From the NCBI GenBank assembly GCA_024638905.1, contig JAHEJH010000197.1, positions 1 to 5,637 of the forward strand: DNA of 5,637 bases. The letters run 5' to 3'. Below, piece by piece: positions 1-5,502 of this stretch; the stretch's first letter is position 1, and every line of letters starts with the position of its first letter. The position numbers and the translations under genes were made by a program. The stretch comes from Luminiphilus sp. Lineage in GTDB: Bacteria > Pseudomonadota > Gammaproteobacteria > Pseudomonadales > Halieaceae. The notes under the pieces are model-generated. The model was not told the DNA's origin and ran no database searches. It worked only from the letters and a program-made list of their open reading frames with translations.

Positions 1-537
1 TACCCCATGCCGCGCGACATCGAATTACTCGTGCTCGATGCGGAGCGAGGCTTGGGTAACGGTCGATTACTGCCGGCAGGCCCACTGCGCGAACCGGCCA
101 GTCGCCTCGCCAGTGTCGATACGGTACTTGAGCGAAATAGCAGTGACCCAGATCGTGGCTTTAGTTATCAGCCTTCGAGCGCCACGCATTTGGCATCGGG
201 CCGGCAGCTAGCGTGGCCTGAATGCCTCGCAGAGTGGCGGCCTGAATCCGTTGTCGCCATGACGGGTTTGGGTCAGCCCGCACAATTCTGCGAGATGCTC
301 AGAGGGCAGGGGCTGTCGATAGAGATGGACGCGCTGGGCGACCACGAGACGATCGCCCAGAGCCATCTCGATCGTCGCGGCGAGCAGGTAGTCCTGGTTA
401 CCGCCAAGGACGCGGTTAAGCTGCCGGAGTGCGCCGACCCTCGCGTCTGGGTGGTAGCCATTGAGGTGGCATTGCCATCATCATTGCTGACACGGTTGAC
501 GGCGCTCCTGCCGCCCGCGCGATTTGTCGAGGCCTAA
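1..537 (+). CDS. lpxK: Tetraacyldisaccharide 4'-kinase LpxK, 3' part (5' end outside window)
   Basis: LpxK phosphorylates the 4' position of the tetraacyl disaccharide-1-phosphate to give lipid IVA, a late step of lipid A synthesis at the inner face of the cytoplasmic membrane. The frame is open from base 1, and the 178 visible residues match roughly the C-terminal half of a protein usually about 320-340 residues long. Family signatures seen are RDIELLVLDAERGLGNGRLL followed by PAGPLREP (visible residues 5-32), a GLGQPAQF block (about 89-96) corresponding to the usual GIGxPxRF, a DHE motif (about 114-116) where the family has its conserved DH, and VTAKDAVKL (about 133-141). The last usually reads TEKDAVK, so Glu is replaced by Ala here. 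The internal ATG at position 7 is not the start, because family homology begins before it. kdsB follows after 7 bases. The stop is TAA at 535-537. Confidence 0.93.
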   Translation, partial: YPMPRDIELLVLDAERGLGNGRLLPAGPLREPASRLASVDTVLERNSSDPDRGFSYQPSSATHLASGRQLAWPECLAEWRPESVVAMTGLGQPAQFCEMLRGQGLSIEMDALGDHETIAQSHLDRRGEQVVLVTAKDAVKLPECADPRVWVVAIEVALPSSLLTRLTALLPPARFVEA

Positions 538-544
538 TACAGCG

Positions 545-1279
545 ATGTTCAATATTGTCATTCCCGCCCGCTTTGGTTCCACCCGGCTTCCCGGTAAGGC
601 GTTATTACCCATTGCAGACAAGCCGATGGTGGCCTGGGTGTGGGAGCGGGCGATGCAGGCGGGCGCAGAGCACGTAGTGGTGGCAACTGATGATCAGCGT
701 ATCGTCGATGAGATGATCAATCGGGGGGCTCAGGTCGCGATGACGCGCGCCGATCATGCCTCGGGAACCGATCGCCTCGCCGAGGTCGTGGATCAGCTGG
801 GGTGGGCAGACGACGCCATCGTCGTCAATTTGCAAGGTGATGAGCCGCTAATGCCGGTGGCGAATATCCAACGTGTGGCGGCGATGCTTGACCAGATGGC
901 AGGCGCCGATATGGCGACGCTGATGGAGCCACTGGCGGCCGCAGACGCTGATCAGCAATCAGTGGTGAAGGTGGTGGCCAGCGAAACAGGCCGAGCGCTT
1001 TATTTTTCGCGTTCGGCGATTCCTTTCCACCGCGAAGGTGGAGTGCCGGCACCCTTGTTCCGGCACATCGGGCTTTATGCCTATCGGGTCGGGTTCCTGA
1101 AGACTTTTGTGGGGTGGCCGCCGGCGGTGGCAGAGCAAAGCGAATCGCTGGAGCAACTGCGTGCCCTTGCCCACGACGCGCATATTCAGATCGAGCAGGC
1201 ACCGGAGACTGTGCCGGCGGGTGTCGACACCGAATCTGATCTCGCCGCGGTTCGGGCGTTGCTGGGCGCGGAGCAATAA
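545..1279 (+). CDS. kdsB: 3-deoxy-manno-octulosonate cytidylyltransferase (CMP-Kdo synthetase)
   Basis: KdsB activates Kdo with CTP to CMP-Kdo in the cytoplasm, the donor for adding Kdo to lipid IVA made by the upstream LpxK. The 244-residue protein has the usual family length (E. coli about 248). It opens with the nucleotide-binding signature IPARFGSTRLPGK (residues 6-18). Further conserved blocks are VATDD (46-50), HASGTDRLAEV (71-81), the metal-binding NLQGDEP (95-101, Asp99), ALYFSRSAIPF, RHIGLYAYR, SLEQLRAL, and GVDTESDL near the C-terminus with Asp228 as the second expected metal ligand. I chose the ATG at 545 because the homology begins right there. A TTG at 524 in the same frame would overlap lpxK and add seven residues unlike the family. 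A GAGG at 529-532 is a distant, weak ribosome binding site, so translation may be coupled to lpxK. The gap to murB is 4 bases. Confidence 0.96.
   Translation: MFNIVIPARFGSTRLPGKALLPIADKPMVAWVWERAMQAGAEHVVVATDDQRIVDEMINRGAQVAMTRADHASGTDRLAEVVDQLGWADDAIVVNLQGDEPLMPVANIQRVAAMLDQMAGADMATLMEPLAAADADQQSVVKVVASETGRALYFSRSAIPFHREGGVPAPLFRHIGLYAYRVGFLKTFVGWPPAVAEQSESLEQLRALAHDAHIQIEQAPETVPAGVDTESDLAAVRALLGAEQ
1270..1273 (+). promoter_or_regulatory. Ribosome binding site GGAG for murB
   Basis: GGAG lies inside the last codons of kdsB, 10 bases before the GTG at 1284. It supports GTG as the murB start, although the frame is open upstream to about 1107. Termination of kdsB and initiation of murB are only 4 bases apart, which suggests translational coupling. 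Confidence 0.55.
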
Positions 1280-1283
1280 GACT

Positions 1284-2294
1284 GTGACGGCAGGCGCTGA
1301 CCTGACGGGGCTCAATACGCTGCAACTCCATGCCACGGCGCAGCATTTGGTGACTGTCATCTCCGTAGATCAGCTACGGGCAGAGATCGCCGCCTTGGAA
1401 GAGGGCGCGGTGCCCCATGTGCTGGGTGGGGGCAGTAATGTGATTCTCTGCGATCACCTGCCCGGTACGACGCTGCTGATGGCCATGAAGGGCCGCGAAG
1501 TGCTGAGCGAAGACGGTACGCAAGTGGTTATCAGGGTCGGCGCCGGAGAGTCCTGGCATGATTTTGTCGTGTGGTGTCATCATCAGGGCTTTCATGGCCT
1601 CGCCAACCTTGCGCTGATTCCCGGATCCGTAGGCGGCGCGCCCATTCAGAATATTGGTGCCTACGGTGTCGAGGTGGCGGAGCGCATCGAGGCGGTCCAT
1701 GTGGTTCACCGGCATACGGGTGAGCGCGCCTGTTTATCCCGCGATGACTGCGAATTTCGCTACCGTGACAGCCTGTTCAAGCACTCGGCAGGGGTGCAGT
1801 GGATCATTACCGAGGTCGATTTTGTGTTGGATCGTGAGGCTGTAGTCGAGGCGAACTACCCCTCTTTGCGAACGCGACTCAGTGAGGCGGAGCTCACCCA
1901 TGATGCGGTGCTGGCGGCGGTGATCAGCATTCGGCGCGAGCGATTGCCGGATCCAGTGATTACGCCCAATGTCGGCAGTTTCTTTAAAAATCCGGTCATT
2001 TCGCAGCAAGATATCGACATTTTGCGACAAAACTTCCCCGAGATACCTGTTTATCCCGCTTCAGGCGATGCGGTGAAAATCTCGGCCGCGTGGCTCATTG
2101 ATCAATTGGGCTGGCGGGGAGAGGAGCGCGATGGCGTGAAAGTCTCGGATGACCACGCGCTGGTATTGGAGGGTTGCGGTGCGCGATCGGCGGCGCCCTG
2201 GCTTGCGCTGGCAGAGGATATTGCCGGCAGTGTGAAAGAGGCCTACGACGTGTCGCTGGAGCTTGAGCCGCGTGTTATCGGTGCTACAGAATAA
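1284..2294 (+). CDS. murB: UDP-N-acetylenolpyruvoylglucosamine reductase MurB (type I)
   Basis: MurB reduces UDP-GlcNAc-enolpyruvate to UDP-MurNAc with NADPH and FAD, the second committed step of peptidoglycan precursor synthesis in the cytoplasm. With the GTG start the protein has 336 residues, close to E. coli MurB (342). The FAD-binding part shows VLGGGSNVIL (residues 46-55), GLANLALIPGSVGGAPIQNI (105-124) and GAYGVE (125-130). YRDSLFK (160-166) carries the conserved active-site Arg, here Arg161, and the Tyr-containing loop of type I enzymes. VGSFFKNP (230-237) supplies the proton-donor Ser, here Ser232. LELEPRVIG (325-333) carries the C-terminal catalytic Glu, probably Glu326. The usual spelling there is LEPEVRFIG, so the Pro is shifted. 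The GTG start fits the GGAG at 1270-1273 and family length. uvrC begins 11 bases after the stop. In Pseudomonas a phosphotyrosine phosphatase gene usually separates kdsB and murB, but none is present here. Confidence 0.95.
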   Translation: MTAGADLTGLNTLQLHATAQHLVTVISVDQLRAEIAALEEGAVPHVLGGGSNVILCDHLPGTTLLMAMKGREVLSEDGTQVVIRVGAGESWHDFVVWCHHQGFHGLANLALIPGSVGGAPIQNIGAYGVEVAERIEAVHVVHRHTGERACLSRDDCEFRYRDSLFKHSAGVQWIITEVDFVLDREAVVEANYPSLRTRLSEAELTHDAVLAAVISIRRERLPDPVITPNVGSFFKNPVISQQDIDILRQNFPEIPVYPASGDAVKISAAWLIDQLGWRGEERDGVKVSDDHALVLEGCGARSAAPWLALAEDIAGSVKEAYDVSLELEPRVIGATE

Positions 2295-2305
2295 GCGTTA
2301 CCGGC

Positions 2306-4132
2306 ATGACTGATTTCGACGCAGAATCCTATCTCGCGCAGCTGACCACCCGACCCGGCGTGTATCAGATGTTTGATGATTCCGGCGAGCTGCTCTACGT
2401 CGGTAAAGCCAAGAACCTCAAAAATCGCGTGACCAGTTACTTTCGTGCCTCGGGCCTTTCTGCCAAAACGATGGCGTTGGTGGCGCGCATTGCCAATATT
2501 GAAGTGACGGTGACCACTACCGAGCGTGATGCACTGCTGCTAGAGCACAACCTGATCAAGCAGTACCGGCCGCCTTACAACATTTTATTGAAGGACGATA
2601 AGTCCTACCCGTATATCTACCTCTCATCAGAGGATCGTTGGCCGCGGCTCAGTTTTCACCGGGGCACCAAGCGGCGGAAGGGGGAGTACTTCGGCCCTTA
2701 CCCGAGCGCCGGCGCCGTGCGTTCGACGCTGCACCTCATGCAGAAGGTGTTCAAGGTTAGGCAGTGCCGCGACAGCTATTTCCGCAACCGTTCCCGTCCT
2801 TGCTTGCAGTACCAGATCGGACGTTGTTCCGGGCCCTGTGTTGGTCTGGTGTCAGACGAGGAGTATCAGGAGCAGCTCGACAAGACGGTGCTCTTTTTGA
2901 ATGGTCGCTCCCAAGATCTTCTGACACGACTGGCCGATGACATGGAGTCGGCGGCGGCTGAGCTCGAGTATGAGAAGGCGGCCGACATTCGTGATCAGAT
3001 CAGCCAGCTACAGAACGTACAGGCCACCCAGAATATCGAGGGCACACGGGGAGATCTGGACTTGATGGCGGTATTCACCGAGCACGGTCACGCCTGCGTA
3101 CAGGTTTTGTTTGTGCGGGAGGCAAGGGTTCTCGGCAGCCGCAGTTATTACCCGCAGATTCGCCTCGATGAGGCCCCCGAGGCTATTCTCGAGGCCTTTT
3201 TGCCCCAGTTTTATCTCTCGGGTCAGCAGCAGATTCCCCAGGAAATCGTGACCAGTCACGCGATGGCAGACGGCGCGCTCCTCGAAGAAGCGTTGGGTGC
3301 AGAGTCGGGGCGTAAGGTGGTCATCAAAGATAAGGTCCGTGATGCGCGCTCGCGCTGGCTCCAGATGGCCGAGCAGAATGCGCAGAACAACCTGCGCTCT
3401 TTCCTTGCGGGCAAGCAGACCATGGCAGGCAGACTGGAGTCACTGCGCCGTGCGTTGGATCTCGAGACGATACCCACCCGCATGGAGTGTTTTGATATCA
3501 GCCACAGTTCGGGAGAAGCCACTGTGGCCTCCTGCGTGGTATTTGACGGTAGCGGTGCGCGAAAGTCTGACTATCGCAAATTCAACATCAAAGACATCGC
3601 CGCGGGCGACGACTACGCCGCCATGCAGCAGGCATTGGAGCGACGCTACAAGCGACTCGCCAACGGCGAAGGGCAACTGCCGGATATTTTGTTTATCGAC
3701 GGCGGAAAAGGGCAGGTGAGTCAGGCAAGGCAGGTGCTGGCGACCTACGATATCTCCAGTGTCAAAGTCGTCGGTGTGGCCAAAGGTACCACTCGTAAAG
3801 CGGGGTTCGAGACGCTGGTCGATGCCGATTCTGGTGCCGAGATGCGGCTCAGGGGCGATCATCCCGGGCTGCACTTGATCCAGCAGATTCGTGACGAGGC
3901 GCATCGCTTTGCGATCAGCGGTCACCGCGGGCAGCGGGCTAAGGCGCGCAAGCAGTCGCTGTTGGAGGACATTCCCGGTGTCGGAGCCAAGCGTCGCCGT
4001 GAGCTACTCCGTCATTTTGGGAGTGCAAAGGCCATCGAGAACGCCAGCGTTGAGGAACTCTCCAAAATTAAAGGCATCAGTGACGCCGTTGCCCGAACGA
4101 TCTACGATCATTTGCATACGGTGAACGACTGA
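2306..4132 (+). CDS. uvrC: Excinuclease ABC subunit C (UvrC)
   Basis: UvrC makes both incisions around a DNA lesion after UvrA/UvrB loading in nucleotide-excision repair. The 608 residues equal the normal length (E. coli 610). The N-terminal GIY-YIG nuclease (about 16-95, 3' incision) reads PGVYQMF...LLYVGKAKNLKNR and includes Arg41 and Glu80 (LLLEHNLIK). A four-cysteine cluster follows at Cys154, 166, 174 and 178, with the family's metal-cluster spacing. Next is a UVR domain that binds UvrB (about 206-240, LEYEKAADIRDQI). The RNase H-like nuclease (5' incision) has Asp397 (CFDISHSSGE), Asp436 (GDDYAAM), Asp465 (FIDGGKGQ) and His533 (DEAHRFAISGHR), which I match to E. coli D399, D438, D466 and H538. 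A tandem helix-hairpin-helix ends the protein (about 552-605, IPGVGAKRR and IKGISDAVA). No strong Shine-Dalgarno precedes the ATG. The start was chosen by homology. gacA/uvrY, the usual gammaproteobacterial upstream neighbour, is replaced by murB. Confidence 0.98.
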   Translation: MTDFDAESYLAQLTTRPGVYQMFDDSGELLYVGKAKNLKNRVTSYFRASGLSAKTMALVARIANIEVTVTTTERDALLLEHNLIKQYRPPYNILLKDDKSYPYIYLSSEDRWPRLSFHRGTKRRKGEYFGPYPSAGAVRSTLHLMQKVFKVRQCRDSYFRNRSRPCLQYQIGRCSGPCVGLVSDEEYQEQLDKTVLFLNGRSQDLLTRLADDMESAAAELEYEKAADIRDQISQLQNVQATQNIEGTRGDLDLMAVFTEHGHACVQVLFVREARVLGSRSYYPQIRLDEAPEAILEAFLPQFYLSGQQQIPQEIVTSHAMADGALLEEALGAESGRKVVIKDKVRDARSRWLQMAEQNAQNNLRSFLAGKQTMAGRLESLRRALDLETIPTRMECFDISHSSGEATVASCVVFDGSGARKSDYRKFNIKDIAAGDDYAAMQQALERRYKRLANGEGQLPDILFIDGGKGQVSQARQVLATYDISSVKVVGVAKGTTRKAGFETLVDADSGAEMRLRGDHPGLHLIQQIRDEAHRFAISGHRGQRAKARKQSLLEDIPGVGAKRRRELLRHFGSAKAIENASVEELSKIKGISDAVARTIYDHLHTVND

Positions 4133-4171
4133 GCACAGCCCCCCTTGGCTGTGTCAGAATCAGGTGCTCAG
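4129..4171 (+). promoter_or_regulatory. Two overlapping RNA stems between uvrC and pgsA
   Basis: CACAGCC (4134-4140) pairs perfectly with GGCTGTG (4147-4153) around the 6-base loop CCCCTT. CTGAGCAC (4129-4136) pairs perfectly with GTGCTCAG (4164-4171). The two stems compete for 4134-4136, so the RNA can slide between a 5+7 and an 8+4 base-pair arrangement, leaving a bulge of about 13 bases on the 3' side. There is no T-run after either stem, so this is not a classical intrinsic terminator. It ends three bases before the pgsA ribosome binding site and may influence pgsA translation, RNA processing or decay. The pairing is seen directly. Any function is inference. Confidence 0.4.
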
Positions 4172-4173
4172 AC

Positions 4174-4178
4174 GGGAG
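4174..4178 (+). promoter_or_regulatory. Ribosome binding site GGGAG for pgsA
   Basis: GGGAG ends 7 bases before the TTG at 4186. This spacing decides for the TTG start. No ATG or GTG stands at a suitable distance, and the next in-frame ATG (codon 20) would remove the conserved N-terminal segment. Confidence 0.65.
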
Positions 4179-4185
4179 CCCAGCC

Positions 4186-4764
4186 TTGCCTCAAAACCTG
4201 CCCAATTTGCTAACCGGACTGCGGATCGTGGCGATCCCGCTAATGGTGCTGTGCTATTACTTGCCGCAGCCCATTTCAACTGTGGGCGCCGCTGTCGTGT
4301 TTATTGTGGCGGCGGTCACTGATTGGTTTGACGGTTGGGTGGCGCGGCGAATGGACCAGACCTCGCAGTTCGGTGCGTTTCTTGACCCCGTGGCCGACAA
4401 GCTGCTGGTGACGGTGGCGCTCATTCTGCTCATGCATCGCATGGACAATATCTTTATCACGTTGGCCGGGATGGTAGTGATTGGTCGTGAGATCGTGATC
4501 AGCGCGCTGCGAGAGTGGATGGCGCAGTTGGGTAAGCGCGCCTCGGTGGCGGTGAGCGGTATCGCCAAGGTGAAGACGGGCGTGCAGATGACGGCGATTC
4601 CTATCCTCATTTGGTATCCCTCTTGGCCGGCAATTGAGGAGATTCGTCTGCTGGGCTTATTCTTGCTCGCGTTGGCCGTGATCCTGACGCTGTGGTCCAT
4701 GGTTTTGTATTTCAGGGCGTTTTTGACCACCCTCGAGGAACAAGCTGAATCGGCCGACAGTTGA
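4186..4764 (+). CDS. pgsA: CDP-diacylglycerol--glycerol-3-phosphate 3-phosphatidyltransferase
   Basis: PgsA is an inner-membrane enzyme that condenses CDP-diacylglycerol with glycerol 3-phosphate to phosphatidylglycerol phosphate, the first committed step to phosphatidylglycerol and cardiolipin. The 192 residues are close to the family size (E. coli about 182). The CDP-alcohol phosphotransferase signature is complete: Asp49-Gly50-x2-Ala53-Arg54-x8-Gly63-x3-Asp67-x3-Asp71. Hydrophobic segments suggest about five to six membrane spans, for example near residues 12-27, 31-46, 70-84, 88-105, 125-145 and 153-177. The N-terminal LPNLLTGLRI motif is typical, so the TTG start with GGGAG upstream is preferred. 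It follows uvrC as in E. coli and pseudomonads and is followed by tRNA-Gly, also as in E. coli. The related phosphatidylserine synthase is excluded by the N-terminus and by this gene order. The stop codon overlaps the -35 box of the tRNA promoter. Confidence 0.96.
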   Translation: MPQNLPNLLTGLRIVAIPLMVLCYYLPQPISTVGAAVVFIVAAVTDWFDGWVARRMDQTSQFGAFLDPVADKLLVTVALILLMHRMDNIFITLAGMVVIGREIVISALREWMAQLGKRASVAVSGIAKVKTGVQMTAIPILIWYPSWPAIEEIRLLGLFLLALAVILTLWSMVLYFRAFLTTLEEQAESADS

Positions 4765-4788
4765 CGCCGACCGCCGCGCGTCTAGAAT
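4761..4788 (+). promoter_or_regulatory. Sigma70-type promoter of the tRNA-Gly gene
   Basis: TTGACG (4761-4766) and TAGAAT (4783-4788) each match five of six consensus bases and are separated by 16 bases. Transcription would start near 4795-4796, two or three bases before the mature tRNA 5' end. The -35 box overlaps the pgsA stop codon (TGA 4762-4764). Position and quality make it very likely the promoter of the tRNA, which can also be reached by read-through from pgsA. Confidence 0.7.
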
Positions 4789-4797
4789 CACAACTAT

Positions 4798-4873
4798 GCG
4801 GGAATAGCTCAGTTGGTAGAGCGCAACCTTGCCAAGGTTGAGGTCGCGAGTTCGAACCTCGTTTCCCGCTCCA
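4798..4873 (+). tRNA. tRNA-Gly, anticodon GCC
   Basis: The 76-base gene folds as a complete cloverleaf. The acceptor stem is GCGGGAA (4798-4804) with TTCCCGC (4863-4869). The D arm contains AGCTCAGTTGGTAGAGC. The anticodon stem is CAACC/GGTTG with loop TTGCCAA and anticodon GCC at 4831-4833. The T stem is GCGAG/CTCGT with loop TTCGAAC. The discriminator base is T, as usual for tRNA-Gly, and the CCA end is encoded (4871-4873). It reads GGC and GGU codons. It is nearly the same as E. coli glyV/glyW and sits after pgsA as glyW does there. The tRNA-Cys and tRNA-Leu genes that follow in E. coli are absent, and I see no clear terminator in the 33 bases before the convergent gene. Confidence 0.98.
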
Positions 4874-4906
4874 TTTCCTTCTTCGTGCCGTGGCCTCTTT
4901 GCGTCT

Positions 4907-5359
4907 TTAGGTCAGTACGAGTTCAGTGGAATATTTGATCTCCTCCATGGAAAGAAGTGCGGTCACTTTGAATATTTTCACTTCTGCAATCAGGCTTTGA
5001 TAGAAGCTGTCGTAGGCCTTGGCGTCGGTGACGCGGACCTTGAGTAGGTAGTCGACTTCACCCGCTAATCGATGCGCCTCCATCACTTCAGGCCGCTCGC
5101 GCACCACGTCCAGGAATCGTTGCTGCCAGGCGGCGTCGTGCTCGCTCGTTTGCACGAGAATAAAAAAGCAGGCGCCCAGCCCCAGCGCCTCGGGATCGCA
5201 GAGCGCTACCTCTCGGCGAATCACGCCGCGCTGCTTGAGTTTTTTGATGCGGTTCCAGATGGGCGTTTTGGTTGAGCCCGTGCGCTTCGCCAACTCATCG
5301 AGCGACAACGTGCTATCACGCTGTAGAAGGCTGATCAGTGTCTTGTCGGTGAAATCCAT
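4907..5359 (-). CDS. Lrp/AsnC-family transcriptional regulator
   Basis: This 150-residue protein has the standard length and two-domain layout of Lrp/AsnC regulators. The N-terminal winged helix-turn-helix is at about residues 2-61 (TDKTLISLLQRDSTLSLDEL, then the recognition helix in STKTPIWNRIKKLKQRGVI). The C-terminal RAM/AsnC effector-binding domain is at about 63-147, with the signature GEVDYLLKVRVTD (100-112) and the closing strand MEEIKYSTELVL. Such proteins form dimers and octamers, bind AT-rich dyads, and often respond to amino acids or related small molecules. The gene converges on tRNA-Gly and is divergent from the cysG-like gene, so that gene and the regulator itself are the likeliest targets. 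The ATG at 5359-5357 is preceded by a weak GGACGAG. The effector cannot be told from the sequence, and orthology to Lrp, AsnC or BkdR is not claimed. Confidence 0.93.
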   Translation of the reverse strand: MDFTDKTLISLLQRDSTLSLDELAKRTGSTKTPIWNRIKKLKQRGVIRREVALCDPEALGLGACFFILVQTSEHDAAWQQRFLDVVRERPEVMEAHRLAGEVDYLLKVRVTDAKAYDSFYQSLIAEVKIFKVTALLSMEEIKYSTELVLT

Positions 5360-5389
5360 GCTCGTCCGTTGAATTGCGTCAAAAATAAG

Positions 5390-5417
5390 AAAATAGCCTA
5401 TTTAACGGCGCTATCAA
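5390..5417 (-). promoter_or_regulatory. Candidate promoter of the Lrp/AsnC regulator gene
   Basis: On the - strand TTGATA (complement of 5412-5417) matches five of six -35 bases. Sixteen bases further lies TATTTT (complement of 5390-5395), a modest -10 with four of six. Transcription would start near 5383, giving a leader of about 25 bases. A 13-bp palindrome (5391-5403) lies over the -10 box, which would fit autoregulation. In this AT-rich stretch chance matches are common, so confidence is limited. Confidence 0.4.
5391..5403. repeat. Palindrome AAATAG-C-CTATTT over the regulator promoter
   Basis: Two perfect 6-base arms flank a single central C. The site overlaps the predicted -10 box of the Lrp/AsnC-type gene. 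Small AT-rich dyads of this size are typical binding sites for this regulator family, so it may be an autoregulatory operator. The symmetry is observed; the role is inferred. Confidence 0.45.
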
Positions 5418-5473
5418 AGAAAAATATTCTCATAAAATGGTTATATAACCAGAATATAAGAATATTATTTTTT
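5416..5473. promoter_or_regulatory. Large dyad, probable operator region between regulator and cysG
   Basis: The core TGGTTATATAACCA (5438-5451) is a perfect 14-bp palindrome. Outside it, AATATTCT (5423-5430) is the exact inverted partner of AGAATATT (5459-5466) about the same axis, between 5444 and 5445. Counting all positions from 5423 to 5466, 18 of 22 pairs are complementary, and further matches reach 5416 and 5473. A local dyad AGAA-N5-TTCT at 5418-5430 is centred 20.5 bases, about two helical turns, from the axis. The region lies 30-87 bases before the cysG start and covers a possible -10 box TATTAT (5463-5468), for which no good -35 is visible. It fits a multi-site Lrp/AsnC-type operator controlling cysG. 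Confidence 0.5.
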
Positions 5474-5502
5474 TGTGGTGAGGCCTGTAGAGTGCCGGGC
5501 CT

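Noticed and set aside
524..544. Alternative TTG start of kdsB overlapping lpxK
   Set aside because: It adds seven residues absent from the family. The ATG at 545 coincides with the beginning of homology.
1043..1052. Palindrome GTGCCGGCAC with a nearby second CCGGCAC
   Set aside because: It is within kdsB coding sequence, GC-rich and short, as expected by chance.
1220..1231. Perfect 12-bp palindrome GGTGTCGACACC
   Set aside because: It lies in the conserved GVDT codons of kdsB and is explained by codon choice; no sister copies were seen.
1107..1283. Upstream extension of the murB reading frame into kdsB
   Set aside because: The 59 extra residues are the out-of-frame reading of kdsB. The GTG at 1284 has a GGAG site and gives the normal MurB length.
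825..1360. Long opposite-strand open frames over kdsB (825-1346 and 959-1360)
   Set aside because: They are shadows of GC-rich coding sequence. The + strand product is an unmistakable KdsB, and the antisense products resemble nothing.
3440..3925. 161-codon opposite-strand open frame inside uvrC
   Set aside because: It is antisense to the highly conserved nuclease domain of UvrC and has no start signal or domain.
4850..4910. tRNA-Gly 3' end as an integration site for a mobile element
   Set aside because: No integrase, no repeat of the tRNA 3' end and no foreign-looking genes follow; the neighbour is an ordinary regulator gene.
4829..5047. Open frame of 72 codons on the + strand
   Set aside because: It begins inside the tRNA-Gly and lies antisense to the Lrp/AsnC gene, with low-complexity composition and no family resemblance.
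5438..5474. Palindrome followed by seven T residues, as in an intrinsic terminator
   Set aside because: The stem is AU-rich and weak, no + strand gene ends here, and the region is a divergent promoter, so an operator is the better reading.
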